Assembly: GCF_003336665.1 (NCBI RefSeq)
Contig: NZ_QPIJ01000014.1
Coordinates: 1-64,000 of the forward strand
DNA from: Vreelandella rituensis
Lineage (GTDB): Bacteria; Pseudomonadota; Gammaproteobacteria; Pseudomonadales; Halomonadaceae
Reading direction: 5' to 3'
DNA length: 64,000 nt
Each line of letters opens with the position of its first letter. Position 1 is the stretch's first letter. The notes beneath the pieces were generated by a model that made no database searches, was not told the origin of the DNA, and saw only the letters and a list, made by a program, of their open reading frames with translations. Positions 53,669 to 62,512 of this stretch are shown here, one piece after another. Position numbers and translations under genes: made by a program.

Positions 53669-54445
53669 ATGGATCCCATTCGCCGCTCACTTCTCGGCCA
53701 GCTGGCCCGCCTGAGTGCGGGGGCTGCCTTGGTACCGCTATCGAGCGTTGCCAACGCGGGCATTAATCAGCAGCCACCCCGCCGTGAAGGCGACCCCACC
53801 AAGCGCTACGGTATGCTTATCGATCTGCGCCAGTGCATTGGCTGCCAGGCCTGCACCGTGTCGTGCCACATCGAGAACGCCGCACCGCTGGGCAGTTTCC
53901 GCACCACCGTCGCCCAGTATGAGGTGGAGCACCAGGAGACCGGCGAGGTTGCCACCTTCATGTTGCCCAGGCTCTGCAACCACTGCGAGAACCCGCCCTG
54001 CGTGCCGGTCTGCCCGGTGGAGGCCACCTTCCAGCGCCAGGACGGCATCGTGGTGGTGGACAGCGACCGCTGCGTGGGCTGTGCCTACTGTGTCAACGCC
54101 TGTCCCTACGACGCTCGCTTCATCAACGAGCGCACCCAGACCGCCGACAAGTGCACCTTCTGCGCTCACCGCCTGGAAGCCGGCCTGCTGCCGGCCTGCG
54201 TGGAGAGCTGCGTGGGCGGCGCTCGGATTATTGGCGACATGCGCGACCCCGCCAGCCAGATCAGCCGCATGATCAGTGAGCATGGCGACGAGCTGATGGT
54301 GCTGCAGCCTGAAAAGCACACAATGCCCCAGGTTTTCTACCTCGGTATGGACGAGCGTTTTGTCACCCGTCCCCATGCTGAGCCGGTAGCTCTGGAAGTC
54401 CTCGATCCCCACGGCAAGGAGATGGGCTATGAATTCCACCATTGA
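53669..54445 (+). CDS. ttrB: Tetrathionate reductase iron-sulfur subunit
   Basis: The ATG at 53669 has a GGAGG site; 258 residues follow. The N-terminus (IRRSLLGQLARLSAGAALVP) looks like a Tat-type signal. Four ferredoxin-like cysteine clusters are visible: CIGCQACTVSCHIEN, CNHCENPPCVPVCP, CVGCAYCVNACPYDARF and CTFCAHRLEAGLLPACVESC, enough for four [4Fe-4S] centres. The subunit passes electrons from the membrane quinol-oxidising protein to the molybdopterin subunit on the periplasmic side. It overlaps ttrC by 17 bases. Confidence 0.88.
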   Translation: MDPIRRSLLGQLARLSAGAALVPLSSVANAGINQQPPRREGDPTKRYGMLIDLRQCIGCQACTVSCHIENAAPLGSFRTTVAQYEVEHQETGEVATFMLPRLCNHCENPPCVPVCPVEATFQRQDGIVVVDSDRCVGCAYCVNACPYDARFINERTQTADKCTFCAHRLEAGLLPACVESCVGGARIIGDMRDPASQISRMISEHGDELMVLQPEKHTMPQVFYLGMDERFVTRPHAEPVALEVLDPHGKEMGYEFHH

Positions 54446-55622
54446 ACTGCTCGCTCCGCGCTATGACATCGCCTGGTATCCTTGGGCGGTGCAGTATTTC
54501 TTTATGATCGCACTTTCCTACGCCACCTTGTGGCTGGCAGCACCGGCGCTGGTATTCGGCAAGCAGAAGTGGCTGCCCACCGCACGCCTGGCGCTGCTGG
54601 CCTGCCTGGCCACCACCTTGTTAGCTCCGGTGGCTCTGCTCGCCGATCTGCACCAGCCGCTGCGCTTCTGGCACTTCTACGCCTATGCCAACACTCACTC
54701 CTGGATGTCTGTAGGCAGCCTGATCTTGCCGCTCTACGTGGTGGGCGTGATCGTTCTAACGTGGCTGGCCTGGCGCCCGGCGCTGCAGGCCAATCGACAG
54801 GCGCCTGGCATTGCCGGCTTCATTTCCCGCTGGCTGTCGTTGGGTGACTCTCCCACGCCACCTGTCCTGCTGGTACTCGTTGGTCTTAGCACCCTGGTCT
54901 TCTCCACCGGCATCATGCTCTATACCGGTGCCGAGGTGGCCATCGTCAAGGCCCGCCCGCTGTGGAATACCGTCTGGCTGCCACCGATGTTCGTGGCTAC
55001 CGGCTTTATCGCCGCCGCTGGGCTGATTCTATTACTCAATCGTGTAATGGGTGAGCGCTGCACCGTGGTCAGTGGCCAGATGCTCAAGGTGATGCTGGGC
55101 GCCTGCCTGGTGGCGGGCCTGGTCGCCGGCAGCTGGTTCCTCGACGGTATCAACGCCGACGTCGGCTCCGTAGCTGCGGCCATGGAGTCCGTGCGCGGCA
55201 GCGCCGAGTGGCGCAGTACTGCCCTGTGGGGCGGCTTGACCGGTGTGGCTTTGTTCGGCGCCGTGCTCTACCTACTCACTCGTCCTGCACCGCGCCGCCC
55301 AGCACTCTACGCCTGGGCCTGGCTACTGGGCCTGGTGGCCCTGCATGTTGGCTGGATGTTCCGTTGGGTAGTACTGATGGATGTGCAGACCGTGGCCCGC
55401 CACAGCGCAGGCTTCCACCATTACGGCATCCCCGCCGGTTCCTCCGGCATCTTGGGCATTGTCGGCACCTTCGGCCTGTGGCTCGCCGTTATCCTGCTGA
55501 TCGACCTCTTTGTGCCTTGGCGCCAGGCCCGCCAGGGCGGCAGTGCTACCGATGTCTCCCCTGGACATGCCGTCACTCAGAACGCTGCAAATACTACTGA
55601 AGGAGTGTCCAGCCATGGATAA
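54429..55622 (+). CDS. ttrC: Tetrathionate reductase membrane subunit (NrfD-like)
   Basis: The 397-residue protein has about nine membrane helices and belongs to the NrfD/PsrC quinol-oxidising anchors. The start is typical: LAPRYDIAWYPWAVQYFFMI. It includes conserved segments HTWMSVGSL-like (HSWMSVGSLILPLY) and VFSTGIMLYTGAEVAIVKAR with GVPLWNT-style features (RPLWNTVWLPPMFVATG). It anchors TtrA and TtrB and takes electrons from quinol. It overlaps both neighbours (17 and 8 bases), so the three are translated together. Confidence 0.87.
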   Translation: MNSTIELLAPRYDIAWYPWAVQYFFMIALSYATLWLAAPALVFGKQKWLPTARLALLACLATTLLAPVALLADLHQPLRFWHFYAYANTHSWMSVGSLILPLYVVGVIVLTWLAWRPALQANRQAPGIAGFISRWLSLGDSPTPPVLLVLVGLSTLVFSTGIMLYTGAEVAIVKARPLWNTVWLPPMFVATGFIAAAGLILLLNRVMGERCTVVSGQMLKVMLGACLVAGLVAGSWFLDGINADVGSVAAAMESVRGSAEWRSTALWGGLTGVALFGAVLYLLTRPAPRRPALYAWAWLLGLVALHVGWMFRWVVLMDVQTVARHSAGFHHYGIPAGSSGILGIVGTFGLWLAVILLIDLFVPWRQARQGGSATDVSPGHAVTQNAANTTEGVSSHG

Positions 55623-58600
55623 GTCACGTCGCCGCTTCATGAAAGGCGCTGTCGCCGCTGGCGGTGTCGCTACCTTCGCCGCCGGCTATTCTGACCCGTT
55701 GCTCAAGATGGGCAAGGGCGTCACCGGCAGCGCGGGAGAGAAGCCCAACCACCGCATCCACGACAACTCCTTAGTGCCGGAATACACCGTCGACCCGCAG
55801 AGTGGCGAGCTGACTCTCAATCCGGATCAGCGTGTGGCCTTCACCGTCTGCTACGGCTGTACCACCAAGTGCGGCGTACGGGTGCGCGTGGACAAGGCCA
55901 CAGATCAGGTGCTGCGCGTCTCCGGCAATCCCTACAACCCGCTATCCTCCGACGAGCATCTGCCGATGCGCACCCCGGTGGTTGATGCCCTGCGCGGGCT
56001 AAGCGCCTACGGCGACCAAGGTCAGCAGAACCGTTCCACCGCCTGCGCACGCGGCAACGCCATGATGGCGCAGATCGACAGCCCTTTCCGTGTGACCCAC
56101 TGCCTCAAGCGGGTGGGCGGTCGCGGCGGCCGCGAGTGGCAGAAGATCTCCTTTGAGCAGCTAATCGAGGAGGTCTGCGAGGGCGGCGACCTGTTCGGCG
56201 AGGGTGAAGTGGATGGGCTACGCGCCATCCACGACCATGACACCCTGATTGACCCAGAGAACCCGGAGTACGGCCCCAGGGCCAACCAGTTGATGGTGAT
56301 GGAGGCCACCGACTATGGCCGCTCCGCGCTGCTCAAGCGGTTCACCATGAACGCCTTCGCTACACGTAACTATGGTCATCACGGCTCCTACTGCGGTCTG
56401 GCCTATCGCATGGGCTCCGGTGCAGTGATGGATGACCTGGCCAAGAATGCCCATACCAAGCCGGACATCCAGAATGCCCGCTTCATCCTCTATGTGGGTA
56501 CCGCTCCCAGCCAGGCCGGCAACCCCTTCAAGCGCCAGGGCCGCCTGATTGCCCAGGCGCGTGCCGCCGGTACCCTGGATTACGTGGTGGTCGATCCGGG
56601 CCTCAACGCCTCGGTTTCCCACGCCGCCGATCACAACCGCTGGGTACCGATCCTCCCGGGTACCGACAGCGCCCTGGCCATGGGCATGATCCAGTGGCTG
56701 CTCAACAATGAGGGCTATGCCAAGGGGTTCCTCGAACTGCCCGGTCAGCCCGCCGCTGATGCCGCCAATGAAGCGACCCACACCAACGCCACCCACCTGG
56801 TGATCGACACCGAGGGCCACCCGCGCCGTGGCCGCTTCCTGCGCGCCAGCGACCTGAACCAGGCCGAGGCCGGCAGCGAGGCTGACGTGCCCATGGTAGT
56901 GGCCGATGGCGAGCTGGTGGCAAGCGACTCGGTGATGGCCGCCGAGCTGTTCGTCAACCGAGAAGTGGCGCTGGCCGACGGCGAGACATTACGCGTTAGG
57001 AGCAGCATGACTCTGCTGCGCGATGCAGCGAACGAGCAAGACCTGGCCACTTACGCCGAGCACTGCGGTATCCCTGAGGACACCATCGTCGACCTGGCTC
57101 GGCGTTTCGCCAGTCACGGCCGCCGAGCGGTGACCAACTCTCACGGCGGCATGATGTCCGGCCACGGCTTCTACGCCGCCTTCGGGATGCAGATGCTCAA
57201 TGTGCTGGCCGGCAACCATAACCGCAAGGGCGGCAGCGCCGTGGGCGGCGGCCAGTTCAATGGCGTGGGAGAAGGTCCCCGCTACGACCTGGCCAACTTT
57301 CCCGGCAAGCGCGGGCCCCAGGGCGTGTTCCTCTCCCGTTCACGCTTTCCCTACGAGAAATCCTCCGAGTACCAGCGCAAGGTGGCCGCCGGCAAAAACC
57401 CCTATCCGGCTCGCGCGCCCTGGCGCTCCCTCGCACCGCCCACCCTTACCGAGCACCTGCCTTCGGCGCTGGATGGTTACCCCTACCCGATCAAGGCGGT
57501 GATCGGCTGCATGGCCAATCCCATCTACGGCCAGGCCGGCCTTGAGGCGCTGATCGCCGACAAGCTCAAGGACCCGAAGCGCCTGGGGCTTTTCGTGGCC
57601 ATCGACGGCTTCCTCAACGAGACCAACCGCTACGCCGACTACATCGTGCCGGACTCGGTGATGTACGAAGTGTGGGGGTTTACCAGTGCCTGGAAGGGCA
57701 ATCTGGGCAAGATGACCACCGCCTGCTGGCCAGTGGTGGAGCCGCGCCAGCAGAAAAGCGAAGAAGGCGAGCCGGTCTCCATGGACAGCTTCTTCATCGC
57801 CGTGGCCAAGCGGCTGGGCCTGGCCGGCTTCGGCGACGAGGCGATCCCCGACGCTGAGGGCAACCTGCATCCGCTTCACCTTGCCGAAGACTTCTACCTG
57901 CGGGCCGCTGCCAACGTGGCTATGCAGGGTGAGCCGCTGCCCGCCGCCGACGAGAGCGACATTGTCCACGCAGGCCTAGCCCCGCTGATGCCGCGCATCG
58001 AGCGTACCCTGAAGCCCGAAGAGCACGGTCCGGTGGCCTACCTCTATGCTCGCGGCGGCCGCTTCGAGGACTTCAAAGACCACTTCAAGGGCGAAAACCT
58101 CACCAGTGCCTGGAAGCGCACCCTGTGCGTCTACAACGAGCAGGTAGGCACCAGCATCGACACCCGCAACGGCGAGCTCAACCGAGGCGTACCCTTCTAC
58201 AGTATGCCGAAGCTGGCCGACGGCAGCGCCATGCGCGAGGTATTCACCGAGGAGGAGTGGCCGCTGCTGGCGTTCTCGTTCAAATCGAACCTGATGAATT
58301 CCTATGCTATCGGTCTCGAGCGACTGCGCATGATCAAGCCCTACAACCCGGTGATGATGCACCGCCAGGACGCCGAGCGCTTCGGTATATCCCATGGCGA
58401 CACCATCCGCATCGAGAGTCCCGGCGGCAGCGTGGTTGCCCTGGCGCTGGTGGGTGAGGGCGTGATGCCGGGTGCTCTGGGCATCGAGCACGGCTACGGC
58501 CACCGTGATCTGGGGGCCACCCCCCACGTGATCGACGGCGAGTCCCAACCCGACCTCGAGTGGCTACGCGCCGGCATCAATATCAATAACCTGGGCTTTA

Positions 58601-58701
58601 AGGATCCCACCCGTAGCGTGGCCGGCACCTGGCTGGAACCCATCAGTGGTGCTGCTGTACGTCAGGGATTGCCGATTCGAGTTACTCATATCGATGTCTG
58701 A
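55615..58701 (+). CDS. ttrA: Tetrathionate reductase catalytic molybdopterin subunit
   Basis: The 1028-residue precursor has a Tat signal, KSRRRFMKGAVAAGGVATFA. A [4Fe-4S] site is formed by C79, C82, C86 and C144 (CYGCTTKCGV ... TACARGNAM). The likely molybdenum ligand is C260 in HHGSYCGLAYRMGSG. Family-specific segments include GTAPSQAGNPFKRQGRLIAQ and WVPILPGTDSALAMGMIQWL, both typical of TtrA. Length also fits. It reduces tetrathionate to thiosulfate in the periplasm as a terminal electron acceptor. The AAGGAG site before the ATG at 55615 lies within ttrC. No TtrRS sensor-regulator pair is present in the window. A related sulfur-oxyanion reductase cannot be fully excluded. Confidence 0.87.
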   Translation: MDKSRRRFMKGAVAAGGVATFAAGYSDPLLKMGKGVTGSAGEKPNHRIHDNSLVPEYTVDPQSGELTLNPDQRVAFTVCYGCTTKCGVRVRVDKATDQVLRVSGNPYNPLSSDEHLPMRTPVVDALRGLSAYGDQGQQNRSTACARGNAMMAQIDSPFRVTHCLKRVGGRGGREWQKISFEQLIEEVCEGGDLFGEGEVDGLRAIHDHDTLIDPENPEYGPRANQLMVMEATDYGRSALLKRFTMNAFATRNYGHHGSYCGLAYRMGSGAVMDDLAKNAHTKPDIQNARFILYVGTAPSQAGNPFKRQGRLIAQARAAGTLDYVVVDPGLNASVSHAADHNRWVPILPGTDSALAMGMIQWLLNNEGYAKGFLELPGQPAADAANEATHTNATHLVIDTEGHPRRGRFLRASDLNQAEAGSEADVPMVVADGELVASDSVMAAELFVNREVALADGETLRVRSSMTLLRDAANEQDLATYAEHCGIPEDTIVDLARRFASHGRRAVTNSHGGMMSGHGFYAAFGMQMLNVLAGNHNRKGGSAVGGGQFNGVGEGPRYDLANFPGKRGPQGVFLSRSRFPYEKSSEYQRKVAAGKNPYPARAPWRSLAPPTLTEHLPSALDGYPYPIKAVIGCMANPIYGQAGLEALIADKLKDPKRLGLFVAIDGFLNETNRYADYIVPDSVMYEVWGFTSAWKGNLGKMTTACWPVVEPRQQKSEEGEPVSMDSFFIAVAKRLGLAGFGDEAIPDAEGNLHPLHLAEDFYLRAAANVAMQGEPLPAADESDIVHAGLAPLMPRIERTLKPEEHGPVAYLYARGGRFEDFKDHFKGENLTSAWKRTLCVYNEQVGTSIDTRNGELNRGVPFYSMPKLADGSAMREVFTEEEWPLLAFSFKSNLMNSYAIGLERLRMIKPYNPVMMHRQDAERFGISHGDTIRIESPGGSVVALALVGEGVMPGALGIEHGYGHRDLGATPHVIDGESQPDLEWLRAGININNLGFKDPTRSVAGTWLEPISGAAVRQGLPIRVTHIDV

Positions 58702-58735
58702 TTTCGTCGGTTAGCACAACTCATTACCTACTAGC

Positions 58736-58759
58736 GCCCCTGCCAGAATCGGCAGGGGC
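58736..58759 (+). terminator. Stem-loop terminator after ttrA
   Basis: GCCCCTGCC and GGCAGGGGC form a perfect 9-base stem with a 6-base loop, 34 bases after the ttrA stop. No T-run follows, so termination may be partial. Confidence 0.6.
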
Positions 58760-58761
58760 AC

Positions 58762-59255
58762 GTTAGCAAAAATCCGCATAAACCCGTTCTCACTGCGTAG
58801 CTGAACACCCTGAGGATGGTCCTACTCATTGGCTTGCACGGCGGGCTGACAACCAAGTGGCACCTGTTATGCGATGTCAGGTCGCTACTGCGTCCGTCAC
58901 GGCATGTGTCCGATCATAGCCCGTCGCAGAATACATCGCCGTCCAAAGCCTGGCCTGCATCGAGCGTTGCATGCGGGCCGACTTTGCAGCCAGAGTATTT
59001 TTCAGACAGAGTGTAAGATAGGGACCCACAACCAAGTCTCCGTAACAGCGCGTCAGTACTGGTGATAGGCTGCTGGCGAAGCTTCTGGATCACACGCTGA
59101 GGATCTCTCGTGAATCTCCTTCAATCCTGATACTCCCCACCGTGCGGACTGATGCACTTCGGGAGAGGATTTCTGATCGTCCCGAGAGCCTTTCTGCTTC
59201 ATCAGAGAGATACGGGGAGCAGTAAGTCACACTATCATGCAAAAAGAGTTGCTCA
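58762..59255. other. Spacer with transposase debris
   Basis: About 490 bases without an intact gene. A transposase scrap lies at 58816-59020. The remaining 200 bases before the cyclase gene show no recognisable element other than its weak AAGAG ribosome site. Confidence 0.5.
58816..59020 (+). mobile_element. IS5-like transposase remnant
   Basis: The plus-strand frame reads GLHGGLTTKWHLLCDVRS, matching the SRGGLTTKxHLxxD catalytic-region segment of IS5-group transposases. Later parts appear in a second frame (RIHRRPKPGLHRAL), showing a frameshift. The ends of the element are not visible. Confidence 0.45.
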
Positions 59256-60524
59256 ATGATGCTTCAAGAAAATGCCGAGAAAACTCAGCTGATTGCCCTG
59301 GCCTCTGAGCAGGCGTATAACGCCGTGCTGATTACGGATGCTGATTTTAATAATGGCGGACCTTTTATTGAATACTGTAATCCAGCATTTTGCCAAATGA
59401 CGGGTTACAAGCGCGAAGAGCTCTTGGGTCGCTCGCCACGGATATTGCAAGGTCCCCAGACAAACCTTGATGTCATCGCCTCGCTGCGCCAAGCGCTGGA
59501 GAAACGTACGTTTTGGGAAGGCAGTGCCATTAACTATCGTAAGGACAGTGAAACCTACGTGGTGAGCTGGAATGTATCGCCTGTCTTCAGCGAAAATGGC
59601 AAACTTTCGCATTTTGTTTCCGTGCAGCAGAACATCACTTCCCGCATCAAAGCTGAAAGAGAGCGGGATATGCTGGTAAAAGCACTTAATCAAGCCAGTG
59701 ACCCTGTGCTCGTCACGGATGAAAAAGAGTGCATCGTGTTCGTCAATGCCGCCTTCGAAAAGCTAACCGGTTATTCTGCCGAGGAATCGCTCGGACAAAC
59801 ACCCGCCTTTCTGAATTCTGGCGAACAAAGCGCGGCATTCTATCGCAAGATGTGGCAAACCTTGGAAAAAAACCAGCCATTCCAGGCGCGTTTTGTTAAC
59901 CGACGCAAAGATGGCAGCTGCTACTACGTTGAGCAGAGCATTGCCCCCGTGCAGGATGAAAAAGGCCGCTATACCCACTTTATTAGTACATCTTGGCAAG
60001 TGGATGAAATTGTTGAACGCGAAAAAGCCCTCATTGCCATGGCGGAAGAGGATAAATTGACGGGACTTTTAACCCGCCGAGCCGGTGATGAAGAATTAGC
60101 GAAGGCTTATTATCTTTACCGCGAAGAGAAGCGTCCACTTAGCGTTATCATCTGCGATATCGATTGTTTCAAGGCCGTCAACGACACCTACGGCCACTTG
60201 GCTGGTGACCGTGTCATTCAGCAAGTTACCAAAACACTGCAAGAGCAGGTACGTCCAAGCGACCCGGTTATCCGCTGGGGCGGTGAAGAGTTTCTAGTGG
60301 TTATCCATGCGCCCATGCCCACCGCAATGGAGCTTGCTGAGCGTCTGCGCCGCGCTGTTTCTATGCTGAAAGATAAGGAAGTGGGCCGCGTAACGATTTC
60401 TCTGGGCATTGCCGAAGTGCTGCCTGAAGAGTCTATTGACCAATTGCTTGGCCGTGCCGACGGTGCTCTCTACCGCGCCAAACGTAATGGTCGCAACGTT
60501 GCTATGCCTGCTTCTGGGCAGTAA
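59256..60524 (+). CDS. Diguanylate cyclase with two PAS domains
   Basis: Residues about 10-130 and 135-255 are PAS/PAC domains (for example EYCNPAFCQMTGYKREELLG, and VFVNAAFEKLTGYSAEESLG). Residues about 262-420 are a GGDEF domain with an intact active site, IRWGGEEFLVV. The metal Asp is in IICDIDCFKAVNDTYGH. An RxxD inhibitory site (RPSD) lies five residues before GGEEF, so feedback inhibition by c-di-GMP is expected. There is no membrane segment; the first PAS resembles flavin-binding LOV-type repeats only loosely and lacks their NCRFLQ cysteine motif (it reads SPRILQG). The signal sensed is unknown. Confidence 0.9.
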   Translation: MMLQENAEKTQLIALASEQAYNAVLITDADFNNGGPFIEYCNPAFCQMTGYKREELLGRSPRILQGPQTNLDVIASLRQALEKRTFWEGSAINYRKDSETYVVSWNVSPVFSENGKLSHFVSVQQNITSRIKAERERDMLVKALNQASDPVLVTDEKECIVFVNAAFEKLTGYSAEESLGQTPAFLNSGEQSAAFYRKMWQTLEKNQPFQARFVNRRKDGSCYYVEQSIAPVQDEKGRYTHFISTSWQVDEIVEREKALIAMAEEDKLTGLLTRRAGDEELAKAYYLYREEKRPLSVIICDIDCFKAVNDTYGHLAGDRVIQQVTKTLQEQVRPSDPVIRWGGEEFLVVIHAPMPTAMELAERLRRAVSMLKDKEVGRVTISLGIAEVLPEESIDQLLGRADGALYRAKRNGRNVAMPASGQ

Positions 60525-60651
60525 TGGTTTTAGGGCGTAGATACTTGAGCCAGACGCTTTCGCCTAGTGAGCTTTAGGCCCTGATCGTCGAGGGCCATGA
60601 TGAGGCCTGCGCCAAGACAGGCCCCGGTGGGTTCGGCAACGCGTGAGACGG

Positions 60652-62385
60652 TTACAGTCGGCTGGCCACGGCGTCGAGGAAGCCGTTCATGTCGACCAGG
60701 GTCTCGCCTTCCGGGTCGTTGGTCTTGCCCTTGAGGTCGCCGGTGATGATGCCAGCGTCCACGGTATCGATCAGCGCCGCCTTGAGACGATGGGCGTAGT
60801 CGATCAGGGCATTGTTTTCCTGGCGCTCGCCCAGGGTCTCCAGGGCGTTGGCCACGGCGAACAGCAGGGCCGAGGAGTTGAAGTGCGCCTGCTTGCCATC
60901 GGTCTCAAGGTAGGTGAGGTAGAGATCGTGGGCGGTGCCGTGGGGCGCCTCGAACAGCATGGTGCCGTCCTTGCTCTCGATGATCGAGCTGGCGGTGGCC
61001 AGGCTACCGCCCAAGGCCGCGGAGATATCGGAGAAGATGTCACCGTCCAGGTTCTGCGCCGGATAGAGGGCGTTGCGGGGCGGGTCGGTGATCATCTTGG
61101 TGAGCTGGCTGGAGGGCCGCATGATCATGAACGACGGCGGCGGGGTGCCGGTCTCGGCGAGCTCACGGCGCACGTCGGTGATCGCCGTGCTGAACACCTC
61201 GTCATACTCCATGTACTCGCGCTTGAGGCCGAAGTAGACCTCCTTCTCCTTGCGCGAGGCGTCGCGGAATACCTGAAACACCCAGTCCTTGATCGCCGCC
61301 TGGTCGTTGGACATCAGCAAGATGGGGTCGCCTTTCTTGACCCTGCGCGCATGTTTCTCCTCGCCGTCGACGATCACCTTGAGGATGCCGTCTTCCGAGG
61401 TGGGGGCGTTGAAGCTCCCGTACTGGTCACCGCCACCGGCGCTCATGCGCGAGATGGAAACCTGGGCCTTGCGGTCGGGAATGCCGTAGCGCTTGAGCTG
61501 CTCCACCAGCTTGTAGAGCTTGCGGCCGGTGGTGTTGTCCGGCACGCCCCACAGGGCGCGTTCCGGCGGGTTGGCGACTAGGCGGGCAGCCTGGGCATCA
61601 ATCAACTCGTAGTGGTAGTTCAGCCCCAGCGCTTCCACCTGCGCACGGTAGTCGCGATCAAAGATGTCCTCGATGGCGGCGCGCATCACGCCGTCGTAGC
61701 CGGCGATTACGGTGTCCTTGAGGCCCAGATAGATGTCGCGCTTCTCGTCGATGGCGCGTTGGAAGAAGCGGTGGGCCCAGGCCTTGACGTCTTCCACGTC
61801 GTTGGTGGCCAGCAGCCAGGGGTCGCCCTTGTTGACCTCGCGACGATGCAGCTCCACCGGGTCCCCGCTTTCCCCCACGAACATCAGCTTGACCACGCCG
61901 GTAGCGCGGGAGAGCTCGTTGAAGCTGTCCTTGATGCCGCCGGTGTCCATGGTGTCCACCTCGATATCGCGTCCGGTCCACTCCGGTCGCGAGACCTTGA
62001 GGTTGCGAAACTCGATGTCTTCGCGGGTGATGTTGCCGCCGATGCCCTTGCGGATGGCCCCGTTGGGCGACTTGGTGGCCAGCGGGTGCAGGCGGGTGCC
62101 GTCGATTTTGGGGTGCTTGTCGAGCATCTCGCCAAGCTGGGTTCGGTTGACCGTCATGCCGGCATTCTTGATGCCGACGCCATGCTCCTTGAGTGCCTCG
62201 ATGGCGTCGACGATCACCTGACCGTTGGTGACCATGCGATTCTCGGCCGAGAGGTCGATTTCCACCAGCGGAATATCCAGTCGTGAGGTCACGAAGGTAT
62301 CGAGGATTTTCTCGAAGGCTACCTGTGCCATCTCGTCGCCGTGGAGGATGACGAGAGGGGCGTTGACGCGGATTTTGTTGCTCAT
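60652..62385 (-). CDS. icd: NADP-type isocitrate dehydrogenase, long form
   Basis: The 577-residue protein belongs to the isocitrate/isopropylmalate dehydrogenase family. Features include an N-terminal VNAPLVILHGDEMAQVAFEK, the substrate-binding THxxS-like and RxxR regions altered to RLHPLATKSPNGAIRKGIGG, and the Asp cluster with cofactor loop QNLDGDIFSDISAALGGSLA, then MLFEAPHGTAHDLY. Common homodimeric bacterial enzymes are about 400-420 residues and the monomeric type about 740. At 577 this is intermediate, with extra mid-chain segments such as SISRMSAGGGDQYGSFNAPT and EKHARRVKKGDPILLMSNDQ. Start: ATG at 62385 with AGGGA; a GTG one codon upstream is possible. Function as isocitrate dehydrogenase is likely but not certain. 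Confidence 0.75.
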   Translation of the reverse strand: MSNKIRVNAPLVILHGDEMAQVAFEKILDTFVTSRLDIPLVEIDLSAENRMVTNGQVIVDAIEALKEHGVGIKNAGMTVNRTQLGEMLDKHPKIDGTRLHPLATKSPNGAIRKGIGGNITREDIEFRNLKVSRPEWTGRDIEVDTMDTGGIKDSFNELSRATGVVKLMFVGESGDPVELHRREVNKGDPWLLATNDVEDVKAWAHRFFQRAIDEKRDIYLGLKDTVIAGYDGVMRAAIEDIFDRDYRAQVEALGLNYHYELIDAQAARLVANPPERALWGVPDNTTGRKLYKLVEQLKRYGIPDRKAQVSISRMSAGGGDQYGSFNAPTSEDGILKVIVDGEEKHARRVKKGDPILLMSNDQAAIKDWVFQVFRDASRKEKEVYFGLKREYMEYDEVFSTAITDVRRELAETGTPPPSFMIMRPSSQLTKMITDPPRNALYPAQNLDGDIFSDISAALGGSLATASSIIESKDGTMLFEAPHGTAHDLYLTYLETDGKQAHFNSSALLFAVANALETLGERQENNALIDYAHRLKAALIDTVDAGIITGDLKGKTNDPEGETLVDMNGFLDAVASRL

Positions 62386-62512
62386 CACGGTTCCCTGTTT
62401 GTGGTGATCGATCGGTGATGATCGTAACGATGTTCAGTAGGTATTAGGGTACGCCTGCCGCCGGCATGACGCTACGCGCAGAAAGCAGTAGGGCGCAGAA
62501 GGGGGCGCTGGA

